A DNA stretch of 40,045 nt from Ruminococcus flavefaciens 007c (GCF_000571935.1 NZ_ATAX01000020.1:1-40045), one strand, 5' to 3'; positions 17,093 to 27,003 are shown, counted from the stretch's first letter. The notes: generated by a model from the sequence alone, not told the origin. Made by a program: numbers and translations.

Positions 17093-17368
17093 ATGAAAAA
17101 CGTATTTAAGAAAATTTCAGCAATCGCAATGGCATTCACTCTCCTCGGAACAGTAGTATCTATTACAAAGTTTGACAACACTCTTGTTGCAAATGCTGCT
17201 TGTCAGTATCATGACGGCTCAATAATAAACGGAAGAAGAATAGTTAATTATGATGAAAATAGAGCAAGAACAACAGGAGCCAGATATTGTAAATGTTGCA
17301 GACAGTTTACTGGATGGTTATACCCAAACCCAGTTCACAATCACCCAACTCCAGCCCCTACAAGATAA
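17093..17368 (+). CDS. Small secreted cysteine-rich peptide
   Basis: The product has 91 residues from ATG 17093, with AAAGGA ten bases upstream; a TTG three codons earlier is too close to that site. The N-terminus is a signal peptide: KKISAI, a hydrophobic AMAFTLLGTVVSI, and a likely signal peptidase cut after VANA. The mature part is about 55 residues, with one early Cys and a CKCC cluster (RYCKCCRQFTGW), and ends in a Pro/His-rich tail. It has its own promoter and terminator and so is a stand-alone transcript. It lies between the direct repeats and converges on the RTX gene. I do not recognise a family; a secreted peptide or small toxin is possible. Confidence 0.7.
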   Translation: MKNVFKKISAIAMAFTLLGTVVSITKFDNTLVANAACQYHDGSIINGRRIVNYDENRARTTGARYCKCCRQFTGWLYPNPVHNHPTPAPTR

Positions 17369-17397
17369 TAATTATATTTTTGCAATTATAACATCAA

Positions 17398-17430
17398 AAC
17401 TCTTCCCGTTGCCAACCGGGAAGAGTTTTT
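17398..17430 (+). terminator. Intrinsic terminator after the secreted peptide gene
   Basis: CTCTTCCCG (17400-17408) pairs with CGGGAAGAG (17417-17425) and is followed by TTTTT. Confidence 0.9.
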
Positions 17431-17447
17431 CATATAACACTCCTTAG

Positions 17448-17654
17448 CGAACTGTCACATTTAATGGGGTGGTTTCTGCTATCCTTGACGAAGTTATACC
17501 TCTTATGGATAATTGTGATAAGATTGCCGATTTATCTGCTGATATCTCCGAAATTATTAAAGAATACAGCAAAGTTGACTGGACTTCAAATACAGATATT
17601 CATAAAAAATATCCTATGTTCTCGATGATTTACTATATGCTTAAAACATGGTAA
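17448..17654 (+). pseudogene. Short helical reading frame, probable gene remnant
   Basis: A plus-strand frame is open from 17448 and gives VVSAILDEVIPLMDNCDKIA and further acidic helical residues, ending PMFSMIYYMLKTW. The only plausible start is a GTG at 17469 without a ribosome site. It looks like the 3' end of a lost gene. It ends 40 bases before the shared terminator. Confidence 0.35.
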
Positions 17655-17695
17655 TACACTATCTTGTTTCTTCGTCATTTTTTCTCCGTTTTACG

Positions 17696-17730
17696 AAAAA
17701 AGTGCAGCAGTAAAAACTGCTGCACTTTTT
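17696..17730. terminator. Bidirectional terminator shared with the RTX gene
   Basis: AAAAAGTGCAGCAG and CTGCTGCACTTTTT form a perfect stem around TAAAAA. It ends the minus-strand RTX transcript and can also stop plus-strand transcription. Confidence 0.9.
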
Positions 17731-17746
17731 GTTTATCGGATCAGAC

Positions 17747-20700
17747 TTACTGTACTGATGAGCTGATAAGAAGCTGATCGAATGAAGAAGTATCGTATGT
17801 AATATCACCGATATCAATTCCGCTCGATACCTGACTGTCATTGCTGAATGCTGACATATTCTCGGTGAGTATCATTGTCTGAATATCTGTGATATCCGCG
17901 AATTCGTCGTTTTCGCCGCTTATATCGGCAATATCTGTTATGTCCGTGATAACTGTGCTGTCACTGTCATTGAGAAGCTCGGAAACAAGAGCCTCATCGT
18001 CATAGATCTCGCTAAGAAGCTCTGCGCTTGCCTGCTCTGTATCTTCTTCAACAGTATCAGGCTGCTTTGTAAGAATGAGTTTCCATGTGTTCTTGTCCAC
18101 ATAGCCCTCCGCTCCGTCTGCAAAGCTAAATGTGTAAGTTGCCTGTCCCCACTTGAAGTTGCTTATTGTGAGAACGTCATCTGTATCATTTACAGAGATA
18201 AGGAGGTTTGAACCCCACTGGTCAGAAACTGTGATCTCGTCAGAATTGATATCCTTGAGAACAACAAAGCTGTGATCGCTGCCCCACTCGTTGATAGAGT
18301 CATGGTCGTAGCCCTTGCCGAAGATGTATGTATCCTCGCCACCCTGTCCAACAAGAATGTCATTGCCCTTACCTCCGTCGATAATATCATCCTCATTAGT
18401 AGTATAATTGATATTGTCATTGTCATCAGTTCCGACAATAGGAGCAGCTGTTGCTCTGATATCGCTTTTGCCAAGAACTGTTCCGTCATCGAATACGAAC
18501 TGATAGCTGCGGTCAGAATAAGCCTCATAGAAGGACTTAATTATCAGCTTATCACCTGTTTCGTCACCAAAGCTGATTGCGAGGCTCTTATCATTTTCAC
18601 GTACACTGTTCATATCGTCTGCACTATAACCATGGATAACGATAGTGCAGCTATCTGCTGAAAATTCGATAGTATCAATATCATAACCTACACCATAAAC
18701 GTAAGTATTAGTGCCTGTACCGCCTCTGAGAACATCATTTCCTGCACCGCCGTCAAGGATATCATTGCCTGCACCGCCGTTAAGCTCATCATTTCCGTCA
18801 CCGCCGATAATGTTCCAGCCAGTGTTGTCTACAGCAAAGAGCTGGTTATCGTCAGATGTACCGTAAATAGGTGCATTTACTGCTTCGATCTGATCCTGTC
18901 CGATAACAGTTTCGTCATCAAATACAAAGTTGAAGTCACGGTTGCTGTTAAAGTTGAAGAATCCCTTGATAATAAGCCTGTCTCCTGTATCCTCACTGAA
19001 ATCGATAACAAGATCGTTATTGGGCATTCTTGTGTTATGCATATCATCTGCTGTATAGCCATGGATAACAATTGTATTCATGTCGGCAGAAGCACTGATA
19101 GTATCCACATCGTATCCGACACCAAAGATATATGTATCTCCACCGTGGTCGCTCTGAAGGTAATCGTTACCTGCACCACCGTCAAGAACGTCTGAACCGC
19201 CGCCTGCGCGGATCTCGTCATCGCCGTCACCGCCATAAAGGAAGCTGTCGTTGTCACCGTCATAAATAATATCGTTGCCAGCACCACCGTAAATAGTGTT
19301 TATACCGTTGCCACCGTAGAGTTCATCATCACCATCGCCGCCTTCGATGTAATCATCGTCATTGCCGCCGTAGATATGATCGTCTCCTTCGTTACCGAGC
19401 ATACGGTTATCACCATTGCCACCGTTCACGGTATCGTTACCTGCGCCGCCTTCGATATAATCAGCAAGCTCTCCGCCTGTGAAGTTATCGTCGCCGTCAC
19501 CGCCATACATATTGTTTATGCCGTTTCCGCCGTGGAAGACATCATCTCCCTCGTCACCGTACATATTATTGATACCATCGCCGCCGACAAATACATCATT
19601 ACCTGCACCGCCGTAGAGAGTATCTTCACCGTCACCTGCTTCGAGGTAATCATCGCCTTCATCGCCATAGAGAGTGTCGTTTCCGTCTCCGCCGAACAGT
19701 GAGTCGTTTCCGTCTCCGCCATGAACAGTATCATTTCCTTCATCCGCATATACTGTATCATCGCCGTTTCCGCCGTAGATCTCATCATTTCCGTCATTAC
19801 CTGCGATAACATCATTGCCATCCTCGCCGTAAAGCTCATCAGCACCTGTACCGCCGATAATAACGTCATTGCCGTCGCCTGCGTGGATAATATCATCGCC
19901 TTCGCCGCCGTCAAGGTAGCTGCTGCCGGTTCCGTCGGTGATAGTATCATTGCCTTCTTCACCGCGGATGATATTAACTCCGTTGCCGCCTGTGATAGTA
20001 TCATCACCATCGCCGCCATAGATGAAGTTAAGGTTGTCACCGCCTGTGATTGTATCGTTGCCTTCACCTCCTCTGATGATGTTGAAGCCGTCACCTGCTG
20101 TGATAGTATCGTCACCTTCGGTTCCTTCGATTACCTGACGTGACTCTCCGCCGCCGAGTATCTTGCTTTCGCCTTCAAATACAAATTCATAGTTCTCGGG
20201 AACATTAATAAAGTCAGGAAGACCGATAGTTTCACCTGTTTCGTTGTTGACAAGAGTTATACCGCTGTTGATATCGATATTCAGGCTATAAGAATCAGCG
20301 CTGATCTCATCACCGAATACAAGCGTGCTGATGCCTTCGGAATCGTAAATAACATCGTTTCCGTGCTCGGCGCTGATGTAGTATGTATCATCGCCTGCGC
20401 CGCCGCTGAGAATATCATCTCCTGTGCCACCGCTGAGCGAGTCATTTTCGTCGCCGCCGTAAAGTATATCATTGCCTTCACCGCCGTTAAGACTATCGTC
20501 GCCCTCATCACCGTAAAGAACGTCATCACCCGTATCTCCGTTGAGAGTATCATTGCCCTCACCGCCGTAGATGCTGTCGTTTCCACTGCCGCCGTTAAGG
20601 ATATCATTATCTTCTTCACCGTAGATCAGATCATCACCTGCGTCACCCTTTACGGTATCATCGCCGGTGCCTCCGTAAATAACGTCATCGCCTGCACCGC

Positions 20701-23700
20701 CGTTCAGTTTGTCGTTTCCGTCACCGCCATAGATCTTATCATTTCCGTTTCCGGCATTTACAGTATCATCGCCACCCTCGGCAAAGATAATATCAGGATT
20801 ATTGGTTCCGTTGAAGGTAGTTGAATAATCATTACCGATAATTATATTCACATTAAGATTATCAAGGCTTTCCTTATATTCAGGTTTTGCAGCAAGAAGC
20901 TCATTAACGAATGAAGTCAGATATCTTGTGCCGTAAATATTGTCAAAGCACTTTATAAACATTGCAACTTCAACAGCTATTTCTTCATCTGCTTCGCCTG
21001 CTGTAAGTTCCTCAACAGCGATAGAATAATCGAGGATATTCTTACCGTTTTCGCCCTTATACAAATTGAGGAGTTCAAAATAGCTGCCTGAGATCGTCTC
21101 ACTGTCAAGGAGATTATAATACAATGTCTCAAGCTGACCGAATACATTTTTGAGTATTGAAGCAGCTGTACTGTTCGGATTGCTTCCGTTGACGCCAACG
21201 AAATCAACATCCATGAATCTCTCGATAACAGCAAGATCTCTTGCATCAATATTTCCTCCTCTGCTATCGGGATCAATATCGTTTACATCGCCAAGGAAGT
21301 AGAGGATCTTCTTTATAAGTATTCTCTTCTCAATAAAGTCGGATGAATGCTTGAATGTCTCAACCATAGTCATCAGTTCGCCTGTAGTATCAGCCATGAT
21401 AGCATTGTTGAGCGTCATTATGCTTCCGAAGGAATCTACGCCTGTCATGCTTGTACCGTCGCCGAAATCGTGAAGATCCTTAGACTCTACACCACTTACA
21501 TCGAACCAGTGCTCGCTGATCTCAACAGGATCGCCTTCTGTAAATGATACAGTTGACTTATGTGTTACCTTAACACCGTTTTCGGGATCATTTTCACCCA
21601 TGATCTCTTCAAAATCAACACTGATAGATTGAATACCTGCATCAGCGATGCTAACAAGTTCGCCTTTATCGCTTACACCGTTGGAATTACTGTCAACCCA
21701 CAGGAGAAGCTTCTCAAATATCGTATCATTCTCGTCAATGATATTATCTTCGTTCTCATCATACTGGCTCAATGCATCAAATCCGGAAGTTGCTCTAACA
21801 CCGTCAGCCTTGAATGTCTCATCGCCAAAGAGTTCTCTTCCGTTTTCGATAAAGCCGCTTCCGTCAAGATCCAGTGCAAGGAAGCCTTCAAACTTGCCTG
21901 CCCATGCAGTATTCTCGGCAAAACCGTTAGCGTCAAGATCAAAGAATACTTTCTTATCAAGTCCTATCGTTTCGATCTTTCCATCCCTGTTAGCGTCTAT
22001 TATGAGCGGATCACGCGGAGGCTGAGCATTTCCTGCTCTGTTATAATCGTTGGAATTGTTTGACATCTGATCATGTCTCATTATATCGATGAGTCTGAAA
22101 TCCGAATCCAAATTCGATCCGCCGTGATGATTCGGAGGAAGCTTTACAAAATGGAGTCCGTCTTCGTCAGAGATCTTATAACGATCATCACAGTCAACGA
22201 AGCTGAATGTAAAGTTTTTCATAGTCTCATCAAATCTTCTTATTGTAAGAACGTCATCGGAATCCTTGATCCTGATATTAAGGTTTTTCTCCTTGCCAAC
22301 AGTCTCATACTCAAGAATAAGACTATCTATAACGATATCATCAAAGTGTACTCTGTTGCTGCCGAGTTTATCGAAAATAGTATCATGATTATATCCGTAT
22401 GCGAATACATAAACATCGCTGCCTTCTTCGCCGTAGAGTCGGTCATCACCTGCACCGCCGTCGAGCGTATCATGACCCTCGCCACCGGAGAGATAATCAT
22501 TTCCTGAATCACCATAGATCTTATCAGAGCCTTCGCTGCCGTAGAGATGATCCGCGCCGGTTCCGCCATGGATCTCATCCGATCCACTTCCGCCGTCAAT
22601 ACTGTCATCGCCGGCCTGACCGTAAAGAATGTCATCTCCTGTTTCACCGAATATATAATCCTTTAAACCTATATACTCTGATTCACCGTCATCGCCTGCA
22701 ATAATATCATTTCCGCGGCCGCCATAGAGCTTATCGGTTCCGAAGCCGCCTACTATAAGATCATCGCCTTCATTTCCGAATATCTTATCGTTATCTCCGT
22801 CGCCCCAGAGCTTGTCATTGCCTGCGCCGCCATATATCTCATCTTCTCCGGATCCGCCGGAAACATAATCATCATCACCGATAACAGAATTTACTTCTTC
22901 ATATTCGTCAGCGTAGATAAGGTCGTTTCCTTCATCTCCGTAAATTACATCTTCGCCGTCGCCTGCGTATATCTTATCATTACCGCTTCCACCGGAAATA
23001 TAATCGTCTCCGCCAAAATAGTGATTTACCTTATCATCACCGTAAATGGTATCGTTTCCACTGCCACCTTCGATAAGGTCGTTGCCCTCGTTACCGTAAA
23101 GGGTGTCATCGCCGCCTTCACCATAAAGACGATCTTCACCGGAGCCGCCCTTGATTATATCATCTTCGCCGCCGCCGTACAGGATATCATCATCAGCCTC
23201 TCCGAAAATCTGATCCTTGCCGGGTCCGCCATAGATCATATCAACGCCGCTGCCGCCTTCAAGTCTGTCGTCGCCGTTTTCACCGTACAATGTATCGTTA
23301 TCATCTCCGCCGTAGAGGAAATCATTTCCCTCTCCGCCATGGAGAATATCATTGCCGCCTTCACCATATAATTCATCATTATATATATATCCGGTTACGG
23401 TATCATCGCCATGGCCTGCTGTAACGTTGAGACTATAATTGACAGCATAATTCATAGCACCAAGCTTGATTCTTCCGGTGCTGAAATCCATTGCATCGCT
23501 GTCACTGGTACCCTCAATAAGGTGCATCTGGATATTATCCGATCCGAAATAATCAAGAATTCCCCATACAGTATCATAGGAAGGCTGATACAATTCACGT
23601 GCGATCCAGTCACCGAACTTACTGCCGGCAATGCCTGCACCAATAGCAAATACAATAACAGCCACAACACCAAGAGGTCCTGTTACACCAACAAGCGGCA

Positions 23701-26560
23701 ATGCAGCACCGAAAAATGCAGCTGCAAGCTCCGAGGACAGCCAGCCGCAAGCGGTAGAAGCAATATATGCAGCTGATTCTTCACCGACTTCACGAGGTGT
23801 CATGGTACCGTCTTCGAGTGCATCAGCTAAACCTTCGATAAACTTGACAGTTGAATATAACTGTACTGCTGTCATTGCCACATTTGCTCCGACAGCTGCA
23901 AAACGCATTGTTTTGGTGAGTACCAGTTTTGCTCTGGTAGTATGTGCAGTTTTTGCAGCTGCATTACCTGAGGAGAAACCGATCTCATTTTTAGCAAATT
24001 CAAGGAAGTCATCGAGTCTGATATCCTTTATATCCCTGGTAAGGAGTGAGTTGTTCATCTTGAACTGAGTCTTGACTGAATCAAACAATTCTCCTGCCAT
24101 GACCTTACTTGCGTTCTGACCTAAGCTTATCCTGTATTCAGCTCGTCTGTAGAAAGCCATTACATTGGGATCATCAATACAAAGCTTGTACTTTGACTTG
24201 ATCTGAGCATCATCAATATTGCCGCCAAGCTTCTCAAATGCTCTGATAGCCTTATTAACATCTCCGTCTGCCTGCTCCATAACGTATATAGCATCTTCGA
24301 TGTTATTATTTGCAGCTTCAATAAGTCTTGCTGCGTTTCTTGCATCACCATTTACCAGTTTGAGCATATCAAAGGCTTCATCAACATTATTGGTCTTTCT
24401 GAGGATAGCCATAGCGCCATCGAAATCGTTCTGTGCTGCTTCGAGTACTCTTACTGCATCGTGGCCTTCTCCGCCTACCTGATCAAGGATCTCAACTGCT
24501 TTTGCAGGATTATTTCCGACTTTATCCAGAACCTCTATTGCCTGACTTGATTTGCCCTTAGCAGCATCGATAACACTTGCTGCCTTGATAGCATCTCCAT
24601 CGACCTTTTCAAGAATAGTAGCAGCTCTTGATGCGTTATTATTGGTTTTGCTGAGAATAGCGATTGCATCATCAGCATTATTGTTAGCTGCATGAAGCAC
24701 TTTCAGTGCATCGTCTGCATTTCCATCGACTTTTCTGAGGATTGTAAGAGTATTGTCAACGCTGTCTCCGGCAGAATCGAGGACCTGTATGGCCTTGGTG
24801 GAATTACCGTTTGCAGCATCAATAACTCTTGCTGCTTCATGAGAGCTTCCGCCTACCTTGTTAAGGATAGTAGTCGCCTCATCAATATTATTTCCTGTTT
24901 TAGCAAAAGTGGTCATTGCTGCATCGACATCATTATTTGCAGCAGCAAGCAGTCTGGAAGCACTTCTGCCGTTTCCATCGGCTGCACCAAGTACTCTTAC
25001 AGCACTATCGGCATTCGTTGTCCTTCCGAGAATATCTATAGCATCATCAACGTTATCCGAGGCAGCAGAGATGACTCTTCTTGCATCCTTTGCACTTCCG
25101 TCGACCTGATCGAGTATTGTTACTGCCTTGTTTGCGTTATTTCCTGATCTGCCGAGAATGTCGATAGCATCATCAACATTATCCGAAGCAGCAGAGATAA
25201 CTCTTCTTGCATCCTTTGCACTTCCGTCAACCTGATCAAGTATTGTTACTGCCTTGTTAGCATTGTTGCCTGATCTGCCGAGGATATCAATAGCATCATC
25301 AACATTACCCTGAGCAGCTGTAATAACTCTTCTTGCGTCCTTTGCGCTTCCGTCTACCTGATCAAGTATTGTTACTGCCTTGTTTGCATCGTTACCGGAT
25401 CTGCTAAGAATATCTATCGCATCGTCGACATTTCCCTTTGCAGATTTTATTACATTTGATGCTGCATTAACATCACCGTTGACCTGTGTCATGATCATAG
25501 CTGCATTCGGTACATTTCTACCGGTTTTATCAAGGATCTCCATTGTATCCTTAACACTTCCGTTTGTTGCTTTTACCAAACGTGCAGTATCACTTGCTGT
25601 TCCTCCGGCTTTTTTAACAATATAATCACTTTCTCTGAATTTATTTAAAGTGGCCAGATCAGCTGTAGCAGGCAGGCCATATCTTGTTTGTATATCAGCA
25701 TCACTAAGTATTCCGAGACGTTCAGCCAATGTAACTCTCGATGCCGTTGCACTTGCAGTTGTATTACCTACTTTTATCTCCGGAAAATCATCCATTTTAA
25801 GATCTATTCCGCAGATCTTACCGCTGTCATCCAAGAAAAACTGTGTATTTCTTGTAAATACATCACTATACTCTTCTAAATCATTTGCCAGCAATATATT
25901 AAGGTCATCAACAGCAATGAATTTATTTTTCATTGCCTCATCTACTGTTTTTCCCATCCATTTTTCTGTAACAGTACATGGTAATTCGGTTAGAATTCCA
26001 ACTTTTTTGTCGACAGCACTTACGTCTTTTCCGGCTACATATACGACTTTTCTGCCTGAAGCCATTGCTTCTTCTGTAAGCGTCTTTGAAATGTAATCGT
26101 CCATAGCCAAAAGGTCATGACCTTCTACAGCATACTGTGACACTCTGTTTACGCCACGACCTGCAGCAGCATCCCAATCTTTTCCTGATAATACTCTTGT
26201 CGCTAAAGACTGATCTCCGATAGCATTGATTACTTCATCTTCAAAGTCCGCTTCCCATAGAATAGCGCCGGCATCTGTATGCGTAATATAATAAAAATCA
26301 GGATTTGTGGTGCAGAAGTTATTCATATCTTTCCACAGAAAATCTCCTGACGGGGATTTACCTGAATATAAAATCAATGTATTTCCTGTTGCCGGAATAA
26401 ACGAAGTTGTACTTTTAATTTCCGCCTGAAGATCGCTTACAAAATGTGCTAACTCATCACCTTTTAAAACGGCTGAAGTAACTCCGTTATCTGTTTTCCA
26501 ATTTGAAACAAAGTTCTTTAAATGCTCTTTTATAGCTATCTGATCTGTTGTTAATCCCAT
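17747..26560 (-). CDS. Giant RTX calcium-binding protein with 14-residue helical repeats
   Basis: The protein has 2937 residues and no N-terminal signal peptide. Residues 1-320 are of unknown fold. Residues 321-780 are about 33 tandem 14-residue units (NVDDAIDILGRSGN, NANKAVTILDQVDG, SAKDARRVISAASD). Residues 885-985 include a Gly-rich hydrophobic stretch (GPLGVVAVIVFAIGAGIAG) that could enter membranes. RTX blocks (GGxGxDxxx units, roughly 90-100 in all by eye) cover about 1050-1383, 1915-2063 and 2145-2463. Between them lie a haemolysin-type calcium-binding-related domain and an EF-hand-like module (DPLIIDANRDGKIETIGLD, near 1517). Three haemolysin-related domains and an acidic tail ending in SSFDQLLISSSVQ follow, as in type-I-secreted proteins. 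GGAGG in the preceding gene's end serves its start. An adhesin or toxin is likely; no type-I transporter genes are in the window. Confidence 0.88.
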   Translation of the reverse strand: MGLTTDQIAIKEHLKNFVSNWKTDNGVTSAVLKGDELAHFVSDLQAEIKSTTSFIPATGNTLILYSGKSPSGDFLWKDMNNFCTTNPDFYYITHTDAGAILWEADFEDEVINAIGDQSLATRVLSGKDWDAAAGRGVNRVSQYAVEGHDLLAMDDYISKTLTEEAMASGRKVVYVAGKDVSAVDKKVGILTELPCTVTEKWMGKTVDEAMKNKFIAVDDLNILLANDLEEYSDVFTRNTQFFLDDSGKICGIDLKMDDFPEIKVGNTTASATASRVTLAERLGILSDADIQTRYGLPATADLATLNKFRESDYIVKKAGGTASDTARLVKATNGSVKDTMEILDKTGRNVPNAAMIMTQVNGDVNAASNVIKSAKGNVDDAIDILSRSGNDANKAVTILDQVDGSAKDARRVITAAQGNVDDAIDILGRSGNNANKAVTILDQVDGSAKDARRVISAASDNVDDAIDILGRSGNNANKAVTILDQVDGSAKDARRVISAASDNVDDAIDILGRTTNADSAVRVLGAADGNGRSASRLLAAANNDVDAAMTTFAKTGNNIDEATTILNKVGGSSHEAARVIDAANGNSTKAIQVLDSAGDSVDNTLTILRKVDGNADDALKVLHAANNNADDAIAILSKTNNNASRAATILEKVDGDAIKAASVIDAAKGKSSQAIEVLDKVGNNPAKAVEILDQVGGEGHDAVRVLEAAQNDFDGAMAILRKTNNVDEAFDMLKLVNGDARNAARLIEAANNNIEDAIYVMEQADGDVNKAIRAFEKLGGNIDDAQIKSKYKLCIDDPNVMAFYRRAEYRISLGQNASKVMAGELFDSVKTQFKMNNSLLTRDIKDIRLDDFLEFAKNEIGFSSGNAAAKTAHTTRAKLVLTKTMRFAAVGANVAMTAVQLYSTVKFIEGLADALEDGTMTPREVGEESAAYIASTACGWLSSELAAAFFGAALPLVGVTGPLGVVAVIVFAIGAGIAGSKFGDWIARELYQPSYDTVWGILDYFGSDNIQMHLIEGTSDSDAMDFSTGRIKLGAMNYAVNYSLNVTAGHGDDTVTGYIYNDELYGEGGNDILHGGEGNDFLYGGDDNDTLYGENGDDRLEGGSGVDMIYGGPGKDQIFGEADDDILYGGGEDDIIKGGSGEDRLYGEGGDDTLYGNEGNDLIEGGSGNDTIYGDDKVNHYFGGDDYISGGSGNDKIYAGDGEDVIYGDEGNDLIYADEYEEVNSVIGDDDYVSGGSGEDEIYGGAGNDKLWGDGDNDKIFGNEGDDLIVGGFGTDKLYGGRGNDIIAGDDGESEYIGLKDYIFGETGDDILYGQAGDDSIDGGSGSDEIHGGTGADHLYGSEGSDKIYGDSGNDYLSGGEGHDTLDGGAGDDRLYGEEGSDVYVFAYGYNHDTIFDKLGSNRVHFDDIVIDSLILEYETVGKEKNLNIRIKDSDDVLTIRRFDETMKNFTFSFVDCDDRYKISDEDGLHFVKLPPNHHGGSNLDSDFRLIDIMRHDQMSNNSNDYNRAGNAQPPRDPLIIDANRDGKIETIGLDKKVFFDLDANGFAENTAWAGKFEGFLALDLDGSGFIENGRELFGDETFKADGVRATSGFDALSQYDENEDNIIDENDTIFEKLLLWVDSNSNGVSDKGELVSIADAGIQSISVDFEEIMGENDPENGVKVTHKSTVSFTEGDPVEISEHWFDVSGVESKDLHDFGDGTSMTGVDSFGSIMTLNNAIMADTTGELMTMVETFKHSSDFIEKRILIKKILYFLGDVNDIDPDSRGGNIDARDLAVIERFMDVDFVGVNGSNPNSTAASILKNVFGQLETLYYNLLDSETISGSYFELLNLYKGENGKNILDYSIAVEELTAGEADEEIAVEVAMFIKCFDNIYGTRYLTSFVNELLAAKPEYKESLDNLNVNIIIGNDYSTTFNGTNNPDIIFAEGGDDTVNAGNGNDKIYGGDGNDKLNGGAGDDVIYGGTGDDTVKGDAGDDLIYGEEDNDILNGGSGNDSIYGGEGNDTLNGDTGDDVLYGDEGDDSLNGGEGNDILYGGDENDSLSGGTGDDILSGGAGDDTYYISAEHGNDVIYDSEGISTLVFGDEISADSYSLNIDINSGITLVNNETGETIGLPDFINVPENYEFVFEGESKILGGGESRQVIEGTEGDDTITAGDGFNIIRGGEGNDTITGGDNLNFIYGGDGDDTITGGNGVNIIRGEEGNDTITDGTGSSYLDGGEGDDIIHAGDGNDVIIGGTGADELYGEDGNDVIAGNDGNDEIYGGNGDDTVYADEGNDTVHGGDGNDSLFGGDGNDTLYGDEGDDYLEAGDGEDTLYGGAGNDVFVGGDGINNMYGDEGDDVFHGGNGINNMYGGDGDDNFTGGELADYIEGGAGNDTVNGGNGDNRMLGNEGDDHIYGGNDDDYIEGGDGDDELYGGNGINTIYGGAGNDIIYDGDNDSFLYGGDGDDEIRAGGGSDVLDGGAGNDYLQSDHGGDTYIFGVGYDVDTISASADMNTIVIHGYTADDMHNTRMPNNDLVIDFSEDTGDRLIIKGFFNFNSNRDFNFVFDDETVIGQDQIEAVNAPIYGTSDDNQLFAVDNTGWNIIGGDGNDELNGGAGNDILDGGAGNDVLRGGTGTNTYVYGVGYDIDTIEFSADSCTIVIHGYSADDMNSVRENDKSLAISFGDETGDKLIIKSFYEAYSDRSYQFVFDDGTVLGKSDIRATAAPIVGTDDNDNINYTTNEDDIIDGGKGNDILVGQGGEDTYIFGKGYDHDSINEWGSDHSFVVLKDINSDEITVSDQWGSNLLISVNDTDDVLTISNFKWGQATYTFSFADGAEGYVDKNTWKLILTKQPDTVEEDTEQASAELLSEIYDDEALVSELLNDSDSTVITDITDIADISGENDEFADITDIQTMILTENMSAFSNDSQVSSGIDIGDITYDTSSFDQLLISSSVQ

Positions 26561-26562
26561 AA

Positions 26563-27003
26563 TTAATCCTCCGATATAGTTGGTTCACATTCAATTTTAA
26601 CTGTAACTGATTTAAGGTACTTCTTGTTACACCAGCCACTATTAAGACTAAAAGCTTCATTAATCATACCTGTTATTTCATCTTTTGATTCCAAAAGTTC
26701 CTTTGGAACAGGTATCTTTTTAATAATCCAGATCATATCTACGCCTGTTTCGTAATTACCGCTTCCGCTGCAAAGCGTTTCCATTCTGATCACAGTGCCA
26801 TTCCACCAAAGATCATGAAAATAAGGCATCTCATCATAACCACCGCCTATGTTTACTATATAGGCATTCCTTTCACGATCTGCACACCATTTTGTTGAGC
26901 CTTTAGAAAGAGTTAAAGTGTCATTTCCCCAACAGTTTTTCAATCCCATTGATATGAAAAAATCATAATCTTTTTCAGGTACAACTTCATAAATAAAAGC
27001 CAT
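26563..27003 (-). CDS. Unknown 146-residue protein, operon partner of the RTX protein
   Basis: I do not recognise the family. The protein is soluble, with no signal peptide or membrane segment. It is rich in aromatic residues and has four cysteines (NCWGND, KWCADRE, LCSGSG, GWCNKK) spread along its length. Its stop codon is separated from the RTX start by two bases, and the RTX ribosome site lies inside its last codons, so the two are translationally coupled. AAGGAAGG lies before its own ATG and a perfect promoter lies further upstream. Being first in the operon, it could be a chaperone, modifying factor or protective protein for the RTX product. An immunity protein would more often follow its toxin. 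Confidence 0.75.
   Translation of the reverse strand: MAFIYEVVPEKDYDFFISMGLKNCWGNDTLTLSKGSTKWCADRERNAYIVNIGGGYDEMPYFHDLWWNGTVIRMETLCSGSGNYETGVDMIWIIKKIPVPKELLESKDEITGMINEAFSLNSGWCNKKYLKSVTVKIECEPTISED

Noticed and set aside
18700..23400. Regularly spaced repeated DNA that might suggest a CRISPR array
   Set aside because: The repeats have a coding period of 27 or 54 bases, vary like codons and encode RTX nonapeptides; there are no unique spacers or cas genes.
17747..26560. Long open frames on the plus strand across the RTX gene, for example 21560-22063 and 25650-26096
   Set aside because: They arise from the biased, repetitive composition of the RTX gene, lack ribosome sites and give low-complexity Ser/Ile/Val-rich products.
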